DNA from: Chloroflexia bacterium
Lineage (GTDB): Bacteria; Chloroflexota; Chloroflexia; Thermomicrobiales; CFX8
DNA: 9,681 nucleotides
NCBI GenBank assembly: GCA_013696045.1
Contig: JACCZH010000482.1
Location: forward strand, 1-9,681
Reading direction: 5' to 3'
Part shown: positions 1-7,100 of the stretch, piece by piece
Layout of the letters: the number at the start of each line of letters is the position of its first letter
Numbering within the stretch: position 1 is the stretch's first letter
Position numbers and translations under genes: made by a program
Notes under the pieces: model-generated
Databases searched by the model: none
What the model saw: the letters and a program-made list of their open reading frames with translations, nothing else
What the model was told of the DNA's origin: nothing

Positions 1-335
1 GATCGGCCGGTTGCACCACTGGCTCCAGCAGGGGACAGGTGCCCAGGTTACGCCCCCCATGTCATCGCCGCCTGGATTGATTACAGGCATCCTACAGCGT
101 AGACCTCGTGGCTTCGTAGGTCCAAAAGTCCCATTCGTGACGGTACCAGTCATGTTTGTCCCCTCGCGGCACGTTCATGCCTCCGATGTGTGAAGCGCGT
201 CGAGGATGAAGATAGGGTCACCTGGGCAGCATCGACAAGCCCAAGGTCCGTGGGGCAAGCAGGCCACACTCAGGTCATCATGGATCAAGGGTGCAGGATT
301 TCGAGTTCTCGGAATTTCGCCCCGGGCTTGCTTTT
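1..335. other. Left-end stretch without a supportable gene
   Basis: This stretch has no reading frame with recognisable protein character. The + frame that is open from the left edge to a stop near 193 gives a low-complexity, Pro/Arg-rich peptide with no family resemblance. Two other short peptides were read: about 45 codons on + from an ATG at 207, and about 28 codons on - from near 180. They show no motif and lack a well-spaced ribosome binding site. I see no tRNA-like or strong terminator structure here. It may be a spacer or the decayed tail of an upstream gene. Confidence 0.5.
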
Positions 336-398
336 TTATTTGAATTAGCCTATCCTAATTTTTATATTCATCTACCCTTATTTGAAATTTAGGCTATC
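336..398 (+). promoter_or_regulatory. Tandem DtxR/IdeR-like operator repeats
   Basis: Two imperfect direct repeats start 42 bases apart, about four helical turns. One is TTATTTGAATTAGCCTATC at 336-354. The other, at 378-398, shares TTATTTGAA and ends in TTTAGGCTATC. Positions 340-358 (TTGAATTAGCCTATCCTAA) match the classical 19-bp DtxR consensus TTAGGTTAGCCTAACCTAA at 15 of 19 positions. The second copy matches mainly the left half (TTAGGCTA). The first copy covers the promoter -35 element and the second lies just after the likely transcription start. A DtxR-family gene is the third gene of the same run, so metal-dependent autoregulation is likely. The consensus is quoted from general knowledge of the family. 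Confidence 0.6.
340..368 (+). promoter_or_regulatory. Probable sigma70-type promoter of the oxidase-ZIP-regulator operon
   Basis: A -35 element TTGAAT (340-345) and a -10 element TATATT (363-368) are separated by exactly 17 bases. They lie in an AT-rich island that stands out against the high-GC surroundings. The expected transcription start is near 375, which leaves a leader of roughly 45 bases before the ATG at 419. The -35 element and most of the spacer lie inside a DtxR-like operator, so repression by occlusion of RNA polymerase is the natural expectation. The motif match is seen directly; promoter activity is inferred. Confidence 0.6.
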
Positions 399-418
399 GG
401 CCGAATGGAGGACAGCTA

Positions 419-1558
419 ATGGTTTGGAAGCGACTCTCACGGCGGGATTTTGTTAGAGCCGGAACGGCGAGCGCCGCGCTCGCAAGCACCGGGGGCGCTC
501 TTGCGCTGCTGGCACCAGAAGGCGGCCAAGCATTTACGGGAGGCCATCAGGGCCATGCCGATCCTAGTGGGACTGCACAACAGTCGTCGACAAACCACGA
601 CGAGCAGGGCCCGCACGATGGGCACACGCTCTCGATGACGGTGGGCGAGGTGGGTGAGGATGCAATCGGCATCGACCCGATGGCCTTCCTGACAACGTTT
701 GACTACGGTAAGGTGAGCACCTTGCCGGACGGTCGGACACTACGCGAGTATGAGATCGTCGCGTCCGACCGCGAAATCGAGATTGCACCCGGCGTGTACT
801 TCCCGGCCTGGACCTACAACGGCCAGGTGCCGGGACCGACCATCCGTGCCAACGAGGGTGACCGGATCCGCATCCACTTTGTCAACGCTGGAACACATCC
901 ACACACGATCCACTTCCACGGCATTCACTCTGCTTTTATGGATGGCGTCACCGGCATTGGCCGTGGCAACATCGAGGTCGGCGAGGCGTTCACCTACGAG
1001 TTCGATGCCTACCCCTTCGGCTGCCATCTCTACCACTGCCACTCGATCCCGCTCAAGCGGCACATTCACAAAGGGCTCTACGGCACGTTCATTATCAACC
1101 CGGATCCCGAGAAGCACGGCGAGCAGGCACGCGCACGGCATCCGGACTATCAAGAGTCGCAGGAGTGGCAGGAGTTCGTCCTCGTGATGAATGCCTTCGA
1201 TACGACCTTCGACGGCGAGAATGAGGTCTACGCCGTGAACTCGGTTGCTTTCCACTACATGAAGCATCCGATCCGGATCGAGCGCGACCGTCCCGTGCGT
1301 GTCTACCTGGTGAACGTGACCGAGTTCGACCCGATCATCTCGTTCCACCTGCACGCCAATTTCTTCGACTACTACGACCACGGCACGACGCTCGAGCCGA
1401 CCCTCAAGACGGTCGACACGATCATGCAGTGCCAGGCACAGCGCGGCATCCTCGAGTTCTCCTTCAAAGGGTTCGAGCCGGGGCTCTACATGTTCCACGC
1501 CCACCAGACGGAGTTCCCGGAACTGGGCTGGATGAGCGCCTTTGAGGTTGTCGAATAA
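419..1558 (+). CDS. Tat-exported two-domain multicopper oxidase
   Basis: This is a 379-residue copper oxidase expected outside the membrane. It should transfer electrons from a reduced substrate (a metal ion such as Mn(II), Fe(II) or Cu(I), or a phenol) to O2. The N-terminus has a Tat signal, SRRDFVRAG (residues 7-15), followed by a hydrophobic Ala/Gly stretch. Next comes a His-rich linker (about 43-69). Domain 1 carries HPHTIHFHG (160-168) and LYHCH (204-208). The inferred type-1 copper ligands are H162, C207 and H215, with Leu220 where nitrite reductases have the axial Met. Trinuclear-site histidines are H165, H167, H206 and H208 in domain 1, and H310, H312, H360 and H362 in domain 2. Domain 2 lacks its own type-1 Cys. 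The length fits the two-domain class that works as a trimer; the single blue copper in domain 1 resembles type C. GGAGGA (407-412) sits six bases before the ATG. Nitrite reductase is less likely because the HCH motif and full His set are present. The substrate is unknown. Confidence 0.9.
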   Translation: MVWKRLSRRDFVRAGTASAALASTGGALALLAPEGGQAFTGGHQGHADPSGTAQQSSTNHDEQGPHDGHTLSMTVGEVGEDAIGIDPMAFLTTFDYGKVSTLPDGRTLREYEIVASDREIEIAPGVYFPAWTYNGQVPGPTIRANEGDRIRIHFVNAGTHPHTIHFHGIHSAFMDGVTGIGRGNIEVGEAFTYEFDAYPFGCHLYHCHSIPLKRHIHKGLYGTFIINPDPEKHGEQARARHPDYQESQEWQEFVLVMNAFDTTFDGENEVYAVNSVAFHYMKHPIRIERDRPVRVYLVNVTEFDPIISFHLHANFFDYYDHGTTLEPTLKTVDTIMQCQAQRGILEFSFKGFEPGLYMFHAHQTEFPELGWMSAFEVVE

Positions 1559-1589
1559 GGCCGTGAGGCGGTAGGGGAGGAAGGACAAC

Positions 1590-2819
1590 ATGTCCAAAGC
1601 AACGAATTCCGAGGGTAACGTCCAGCCGGCCGACTCGACCACTACCGGTCGGTCGGCATGGACGCCGCGCTGGATCGCGCTCGGCCTGTTGCCGTTGGTG
1701 CTACTGGCCGGTGTCCTCGCTCTCATCGTTATCACTGACGCCGGGCTCGGCGACCGAACTACCCCGCCAATTGAGGAGCTCAACGTGCAGCGGGTAACAC
1801 TCCCGGAGCCTGGCCGCATCGTGCTCGATGTGGTAAACGACGGCCCGGACCCGATCACGATTGCCCAGGTGCTGGTTGACGACGCCTACTGGTCGCACGA
1901 GATCGACGGTGATCGTACGCTCGGTCGTTTGGAATCGACCACCATCACCATCCCATATCCGTGGGTTGAAGGCGAGGCTCACGCCATTGCTCTGGTCTCG
2001 GGGACCGGCGTCGTCTTCGACGCCGAGGTGCCGGTCGCGCTGGAATCACCCAAGACCGACAGCGGAACGTTCGCCCGCTTCGCGCTGATCGGCTTCTACG
2101 TCGGCGTGATCCCGGTCGCCCTTGGCCTCCTCTGGTATCCATTCATGCGTCGTCTCGGAGATACGGGCATGCATTTCATCCTTGCGTTAACGATTGGGCT
2201 GCTCGTCTTCCTCGCTGTCGACATGTTCGGGGAAGCGCAAGAGACTGCACTTGCGGTGCCACATGCGTTTGAGGGCCCACTCCTCGTGCCTATCGTCGCC
2301 TTGTTGACGTTCCTGCTCCTGATGACCATCTCCAGTCGCAAGCCTGATCAGCCCCCACACGGACTTGGTCTCGCATATCGAATAGCACTCGGTATCGGCC
2401 TGCACAACCTCGGCGAGGGCCTGGCCATTGGTACCGCGTTCGCACTCGGGGAGGTCGCACTCGGCGTCTTCCTCATCCTCGGCTTTACGTTGCACAATGT
2501 GACCGAAGGCGTTGGCATCGCCGCGCCGATCGTGCATGAGCGACCAGCGTTAAGCAACTTCGTCTGGTTGGCGTTATTGGCCGGCGGACCGGCCATCCTC
2601 GGTGTCTGGATCGGCGCCTTCGTATTCTCACCGCTGTGGGCGACGGTGTTCCTGGCCATCGGCATCGGCGCGATCGCGCAGGTTATCGTTGAGGTGGGGC
2701 GGATCATCGTCCGTGGAGCGGAGCGACGCGACAAACCAGCGCTTGACTGGTCGACGATGGGGGGCATTACCGCTGGTATCGCCATCATGTACGCAACAGC
2801 ACTGGTTGTCGCGGCCTGA
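1590..2819 (+). CDS. ZIP-family divalent metal transporter with N-terminal extracytoplasmic domain
   Basis: This is a 409-residue membrane protein of the ZIP (ZupT/GufA-like) superfamily, which moves Zn, Mn or Fe into the cytoplasm. After an N-terminal membrane anchor (about 28-49) comes a roughly 105-residue beta-rich segment (about 55-160) with no cysteines, probably an extracytoplasmic Ig-like domain. About seven to eight membrane helices follow from residue 163. The ZIP metal-path signatures are visible: LHNLGEG (271-277) and LHNVTEG (301-307). These correspond to the paired His/Asn/Glu motifs of helices 4 and 5 that form the binuclear metal site. The His-rich loop common in eukaryotic ZIPs is absent. 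A strong purine-rich ribosome site (1574-1585) precedes the ATG. The gene starts 31 bases after the multicopper oxidase stop, which implies co-transcription and a shared substrate. The exact metal cannot be read from the sequence; export rather than import is possible but less usual for this family. Confidence 0.88.
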   Translation: MSKATNSEGNVQPADSTTTGRSAWTPRWIALGLLPLVLLAGVLALIVITDAGLGDRTTPPIEELNVQRVTLPEPGRIVLDVVNDGPDPITIAQVLVDDAYWSHEIDGDRTLGRLESTTITIPYPWVEGEAHAIALVSGTGVVFDAEVPVALESPKTDSGTFARFALIGFYVGVIPVALGLLWYPFMRRLGDTGMHFILALTIGLLVFLAVDMFGEAQETALAVPHAFEGPLLVPIVALLTFLLLMTISSRKPDQPPHGLGLAYRIALGIGLHNLGEGLAIGTAFALGEVALGVFLILGFTLHNVTEGVGIAAPIVHERPALSNFVWLALLAGGPAILGVWIGAFVFSPLWATVFLAIGIGAIAQVIVEVGRIIVRGAERRDKPALDWSTMGGITAGIAIMYATALVVAA

Positions 2820-2839
2820 CAGAAGAAAGGGCAAGACCA

Positions 2840-3301
2840 ATGATGCGCAGCGTTCTACTCCGCTCCAGTATCAGCCCCTCCATGGAGGATTACCTGAAGG
2901 AGGCGCATCTCATAATCGAGGAAGGCGGGCTGGCCACCACACAGGAGTTAGCTGTCCGCCTTGGCATCACTGCCCCCTCCGTTACACAGATGGTCAAGCG
3001 CCTGGACGAGCACGGCCTTTTGCGCCACGCGCCGTATCATGGAGTGGAGCTGACCGAGGCAGGCGAACGGGTAGCCCGTGAGGTCATACGCCATCATCGC
3101 CTGATCGAGCTCTACCTGACGGAGCACCTTGGGTGTCCCTGGGACAAAGCGCATAATGAGGCTGAGCGGCTGGAGCACCATATCTCGGAGGAGTTCGGAG
3201 AGCGCCTGGACTTGATCCTCGGCTACCCGATGCTCGGCCACGATGATCATCCGGTCTTCAATCACGATGACACGATTGTGAGAGCCCCCGATGCATACTA
3301 A
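2840..3301 (+). CDS. DtxR/MntR-family metal-dependent transcriptional regulator
   Basis: This is a 153-residue regulator that binds a divalent metal and then represses metal-uptake genes. A winged helix-turn-helix occupies about residues 14-72 (SPSMEDYLKEA, then TTQELAVRLGITAPSVTQMV). It is followed by the metal-binding dimerisation domain (about 75-130). By alignment from memory with B. subtilis MntR and C. diphtheriae DtxR, D17 matches MntR D8, E109 matches MntR E99 (DtxR C102), and E112/H113 match the conserved EH pair. MntR E11, however, is K20, as in DtxR-like proteins. The DtxR ancillary-site residues H86, E90 and H105 are kept. There is no SH3-like C-terminal domain, so the length is MntR-like. 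AAAGGG about 10 bases upstream supports the ATG at 2840; a second ATG follows immediately. The gene lies 20 bases after the ZIP gene and probably represses its own operon through the repeats at 336-398. Mn versus Fe specificity is uncertain. Confidence 0.9.
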   Translation: MMRSVLLRSSISPSMEDYLKEAHLIIEEGGLATTQELAVRLGITAPSVTQMVKRLDEHGLLRHAPYHGVELTEAGERVAREVIRHHRLIELYLTEHLGCPWDKAHNEAERLEHHISEEFGERLDLILGYPMLGHDDHPVFNHDDTIVRAPDAY

Positions 3302-3405
3302 TCTGATCTGGCGGCACGCGAGCAGTGGTTAGACTGGAGGAGCGTCAGGACTCAAGGACCTGGCCGGTCAGGGACCGGGTGGTCGTGGTCGGATACTTGC
3401 TTGGA

Positions 3406-3423
3406 TCCGATGAGCGAATCGGA
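3406..3423 (+). promoter_or_regulatory. Perfect 6-bp dyad upstream of the small-gene pair
   Basis: TCCGAT and ATCGGA are separated by six bases, giving an 18-base dyad in the 151-base gap between the DtxR-type gene and the first small gene. A loose promoter-like pair (TTGGAT at 3401-3406, TATATC at 3426-3431, 19-base spacing) brackets it, so it could be an operator. It could equally be chance. The rest of the gap (3302-3452) shows a short CCGGT/ACCGG hairpin (3364-3378) without a T-run, and no further gene. Confidence 0.25.
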
Positions 3424-3452
3424 GATATATCGCGTAGGAGTGGAGGCGCACA

Positions 3453-3719
3453 TTGGCACTGAAAGATTATATGGAATCCGAGGTCATGGTTGCTGTTGCG
3501 GCGACCGCGGCAGCCCTCTCACCACGGGCACGCAAAGTGGCGCGGCGCGGCGCGGTCTATGGACTTGCCGGGGTGCTTACCATTAGCGACGCTATTTCTG
3601 CGGCCGTCCGTGATACGAAGGCGGCGACCGCCACAGCCGGTCTGGATGCTGGCACACAGGACACAACGGATGCTACCGGCATGGAGGCCAGCAAGCCGGC
3701 CGAAGGTGGATCCGCATGA
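3453..3719 (+). CDS. Small Ala-rich putative membrane-associated protein
   Basis: This 88-residue protein has two weakly hydrophobic helices (about 10-22 and 33-50) separated by a basic turn (RARKVARR, 25-32). An Ala/Thr/Gly-rich, probably disordered tail (about 55-88) follows. There are no cysteines or enzyme motifs. I do not recognise a named family with certainty. The layout recalls the small helical proteins often encoded beside heavy-metal P-type ATPases (DUF1490- and DUF5132-like), but that is only resemblance. The start is a TTG at 3453, chosen because GGAGG (3442-3446) sits six bases before it; the next in-frame ATG (3471) would remove six residues. The stop overlaps the next start (ATGA), so the pair is probably translated together. 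Placement suggests an accessory role for the large ATPase downstream. Function unknown. Confidence 0.7.
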   Translation: MALKDYMESEVMVAVAATAAALSPRARKVARRGAVYGLAGVLTISDAISAAVRDTKAATATAGLDAGTQDTTDATGMEASKPAEGGSA

Positions 3720-3931
3720 GCACTCCACAAGACGAGCAGCCAGATCGGCCGCCAACGGAGCGCGCCGAAGAGTTGCTGGACCGGCTAGAACAGCGCATCG
3801 GACCGCTATCGTCCGTTGCCGGCCTGTACCTCCTTCGGCTTGCTGCGCGCGCCCGTGAGGCAGTCGAGGACATCTGGGCAGAAGCTCAGAGTATTCACGA
3901 GGAACATCAACGGAATCAGGGCAAGCCATAA
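3716..3931 (+). CDS. Small helical hypothetical protein, translationally coupled
   Basis: This 71-residue charged protein is almost wholly helical in appearance. It has an acidic/basic N-terminal helix (about 14-27), a short hydrophobic stretch GPLSSVAGLYLLRLAARA (29-46), and an acidic amphipathic C-terminal helix with histidines (about 47-67). It has no Cys and no recognised catalytic motif. Its ATG overlaps the stop of the preceding gene by four bases (ATGA), and GAAGGTGGA (3702-3710) supplies a ribosome site inside the upstream gene. This arrangement usually gives matched amounts of interacting proteins, so the two small proteins may form a complex, possibly peripheral to the membrane and linked to the ATPase encoded 190 bases downstream. 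I cannot assign a family; function is unknown. Confidence 0.68.
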   Translation: MSTPQDEQPDRPPTERAEELLDRLEQRIGPLSSVAGLYLLRLAARAREAVEDIWAEAQSIHEEHQRNQGKP

Positions 3932-4015
3932 GTTGAGCTACGTTGCACTCCATCTCCCAGCACACCGGGGACAGCCCGATCATGGGACGCGGCAGAGTGT
4001 CTCGTTTTGCGTCTC

Positions 4016-4031
4016 AACGATCTAACGATCT
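4016..4031 (+). repeat. Tandem octamer AACGATCT x2 in the ATPase leader
   Basis: The octamer AACGATCT occurs twice head to tail at 4016-4023 and 4024-4031. It lies between a weak -35-like TTGCGT (4007-4012) and a weak -10-like TATGAA (4032-4037), a 19-base spacing. This could be an operator for a regulator of the ATPase gene. The promoter elements are poor, and the ATPase may instead be read through from the small genes. Confidence 0.3.
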
Positions 4032-4059
4032 TATGAAGTAACGCCTACCGTCATGGAGT

Positions 4060-4094
4060 CGGCAGCGTAACCGGCGAGGCGATTCCCGCTGCCG
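4060..4094 (+). promoter_or_regulatory. Perfect 8-bp inverted repeat ending at the ATPase ribosome-site region
   Basis: CGGCAGCG (4060-4067) and CGCTGCCG (4087-4094) can form an 8-bp GC-rich stem with a 19-base loop. The right arm overlaps by one base the GGGAGGA (4094-4100), the only good anti-Shine-Dalgarno match in the leader. In RNA this stem could influence ribosome access. I compared it mentally with the Mn (yybP-ykoY), NiCo and cobalamin riboswitch signatures and saw no match. The remainder of the 190-base gap (3932-4121) holds no gene. Confidence 0.35.
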
Positions 4095-4121
4095 GGAGGA
4101 ATCCGGGAATAACAATGGGGA

Positions 4122-7100
4122 ATGGGGCTATCTTTGATAGCAGAACCACAGCTCGTTCATGCGATCCCAGGCCGTGTGCGTGTCCGTTTGCCAGATCGGT
4201 TGGGTCTGGAACAGCGTGGTATTGAGACACAGATTCGCCGCCTGACGGGCGTGCGTGGCGCCCAGGCCAATCTCCTGACGAAGAATGTCCTGATCCACTT
4301 CGATCCGCACGTCACCAACGACATGATCATCCTCGCGGCGGTGCGGACGCTGGAGCCTGGCACAACTGGCGGACGTGACAATCAACTAGACCCTCCACCC
4401 TTGCAACATGAACAGCGGGGCACAGCTGGCCGGGCACGTATCGGGGTACGCGGACTGGATCGCGATCCAGGTCTGGCACAACGCGTCGTAGAGCGCCTTG
4501 AGGGCCAACCGGGGGTGCTGCGGGCCAGCGCCAATGTCCTGACCGGCCGTGTGCTTGTGGAATACCGACGCGATGAGGTCGCACTGGACGACCTGGTTAG
4601 CGACGTGGCCGAACTCGAGCTGTCGGCGCTGGCAGGTGAGGCCAGGCCTGCACGCCCGCTCGATCCGGGCTTATCGATGCAGTGGGCGACCCAGGCGGCT
4701 GGAGCTGCTATTGGGCTCGCACTGCTCGCGGCGGAGCGGTTGATCGCCGGCCCATCGAAGCCAACCGGCACAACCGGTCCGGCCATGGTGGCCGGTGCGC
4801 TCAGCATTGCCGATAGTTTCCCTGCCATCCGCAACAGCCTGCACGACGTGCTGGGAGCAGATGTCGCCGAACTACTATTCAGCGCTACCCGCATTGTCAA
4901 TCTCACACTGGCTCGCAGTCCGCTTGGCCTTGCCTTGGCCGGCCTGGAGGCGCTGCGCCTGTACACCGAGGCTCGCGCACGGCGGACAGCATGGCGCGCG
5001 TACGAAGAGAGCCTCAAGCATAGCGTTCCTGCACGACCAGGAGGACGGGTACAGCTTGAGGCAGGAGAGCGGGTTCCTCTCACTGCAACTATTCTGGAAG
5101 GGACGGGCACCGCGATCGGGCATGACGGACTGCCGATGGCAGCCGCACCGGGTCTGACCATTCCTGCCGGCGCGCCGCTGCAGGGCGGACCATTCCTGCT
5201 GCAGCTACAGAGCGACGAGCCGTTCACGCCAGACGCTCGGCCAATCAGCGTTGCCGCGTCAGTCTACGATCGGTACGTGCATGTTTCCGGCATGTTGTCG
5301 CTCGCCTACGCGGCGCTGACGGCTCTGACGACACGCTCATTCGCGCATACCTTCTCTTCCCTGCTCCTGGTTAATCGCCGGCCTGCCCTGATCGGCGCGG
5401 AGTTTGCCGGCAGTAGTGCGTCAGCACGGGCTCTTCGAGCTGGTGTGACGGTCGTCGGCACTCGTCCCAACAGGATTATTCGCCTGCCCGACCTTCTTCT
5501 GCTTGATGGCCCGCGGCTATTGACCCATGGGTTCGAGATCAGCGCTGTCCTGCCACTAACCGACTCCCATGATGCCTCCGAGCTGCTCGCGCGCGCGGCC
5601 GGAATCTCCGTCGCCTCTGGTGTACCGTGGGGAAATGTCTTTCCGGTGGCAGGCGCTCTTTCGGCTTCAGACGGCTCCTTCGATGGCGTCGTCGCGACGG
5701 CGTCGGTGGAGGGAATCCAATATTCGCTCGGATATGCTGACGACACCGTTGTGCCAGCGATCAACCGCCTGCACAGGCGCGGCGACTATCCATTGATCCT
5801 CCGCAGCGAACAGGTCGAGGAACCACTCGGGATCATCGCGCTGCGGCCGCGCCTGGCCTCGGATGTTGCGGAACTCGTGCAGGCATGTCAGCGTCACGGG
5901 GTTGAGATCGGCGTGCTTGCGAGTGGCGATCCAATCGCCAGCGCCGCGATCTCTCGTCGAGCCTGGGCGCCGCTCCTCGTCCATGACGATGCAGTGGAGC
6001 ATATTCGAGCGCGACAGACGCAAGGAGCGCTCGTCGCGTTTGTCTCGGACAGTGCGCGAGCGGGGGAGGCGTTCGCGACAAGCGACCTGGCCATCGGGAT
6101 AACGGTCGGGAGCAGCCAATTCCCAGCCCGCGCCGATCTGCTGGCATCCGATCTGGGCGCCGTGGCGTCGATCATCGAGGCTGGAGCACGGCGAGATGCG
6201 GCCGTGCGTGACTCGACAACGCTCTCTGTTGTGGCCAATGGGATCGGCGCTGTCTGGGGCTTCCGCGCCAGGCCGGGGATCGAGTCGGCATCATTAGTGA
6301 TGCAGATTGCGGCGCTAGGCGCAATGGCGGCCGGATGGGCGCGAACGCGGGGTGGAGAGCGGCGACGGGATCTCGCGACACGGATCGAAGATCCGCATCC
6401 GGAGCGGTGGGGACAGCGCAGCATTGCGAACGTCCTGCGCGCGCTCGACACGACGGAGGCAGGGCTCACGAGCGCCCAGGCGATCGAGCGTCGCCGGATC
6501 ATCGCGCCGGTAGCACCCCGCAGCAGGATTGTGAGCGCGGTTCTCGCACAACTGCGTTCCCCGCTTACCGGCATTCTTGCTGCCGGCGCCGGGCTCTCGC
6601 TCATCCTGGGGGCCCCGGCCGACGTCGCCATGATTAGCGCGATGATCGTGGCTAATGCCGCCGCTGGGGCCTGGCAGGAGTCTCAGGCAGACCGGGCAGC
6701 CGAGGCGCTGGAAAAGATGGCAACCGTCACGTCGCATGTCTTGCGCGATGGTCAAAGCGTGAGCCTGTCAGCGGACGATCTCGTGCCGGGCGACGTGATC
6801 CAGCTCGTGCCTGGAGATCGGATGGCCGCGGACGCCCGCCTGCTCTCGAGCCAGGGGCTTGAAGTCGACGAGGCTGCCCTCACCGGAGAGTCATTCCCAG
6901 TTCCGAAAGCACCCGACGGAAGCACCGCTGCCAGCCGGGTCGTTCTCGAAGGGAGTGACGTGACGGCCGGCGCCGGAACCGCCGTCATTGTGGCTGTCGG
7001 TCGCGACACACGCTTGGGCGCGACGGCCGCCGCGCTCAGTGTGGATGACACCCAGCAGAGTCCGCTGTCCACGAGACTGAGTCTGATGCTCCGTCAATTC

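Noticed and set aside
419..1558. Copper nitrite reductase (NirK) as the identity of the oxidase
   Set aside because: The HCH motif and the full set of eight trinuclear-type histidines favour an O2-reducing multicopper oxidase, and the axial Met of NirK is missing.
740..1858. Long minus-strand frame (372 codons) opposite the oxidase gene
   Set aside because: It is a mirror of the high-GC codon pattern of the oxidase. Its translation is low-complexity Val/Glu/Arg-rich with no motifs, and it crosses a gene boundary.
4060..4121. Metal riboswitch in the ATPase leader
   Set aside because: No conserved signature of the Mn, NiCo, Mg or cobalamin riboswitches could be found; only a simple stem is supported.
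4382..5227. Minus-strand frame of 281 codons opposite the ATPase
   Set aside because: It is Ser/Arg/Pro/Ala-rich with no domain features, and the + strand here reads as a coherent P-type ATPase.
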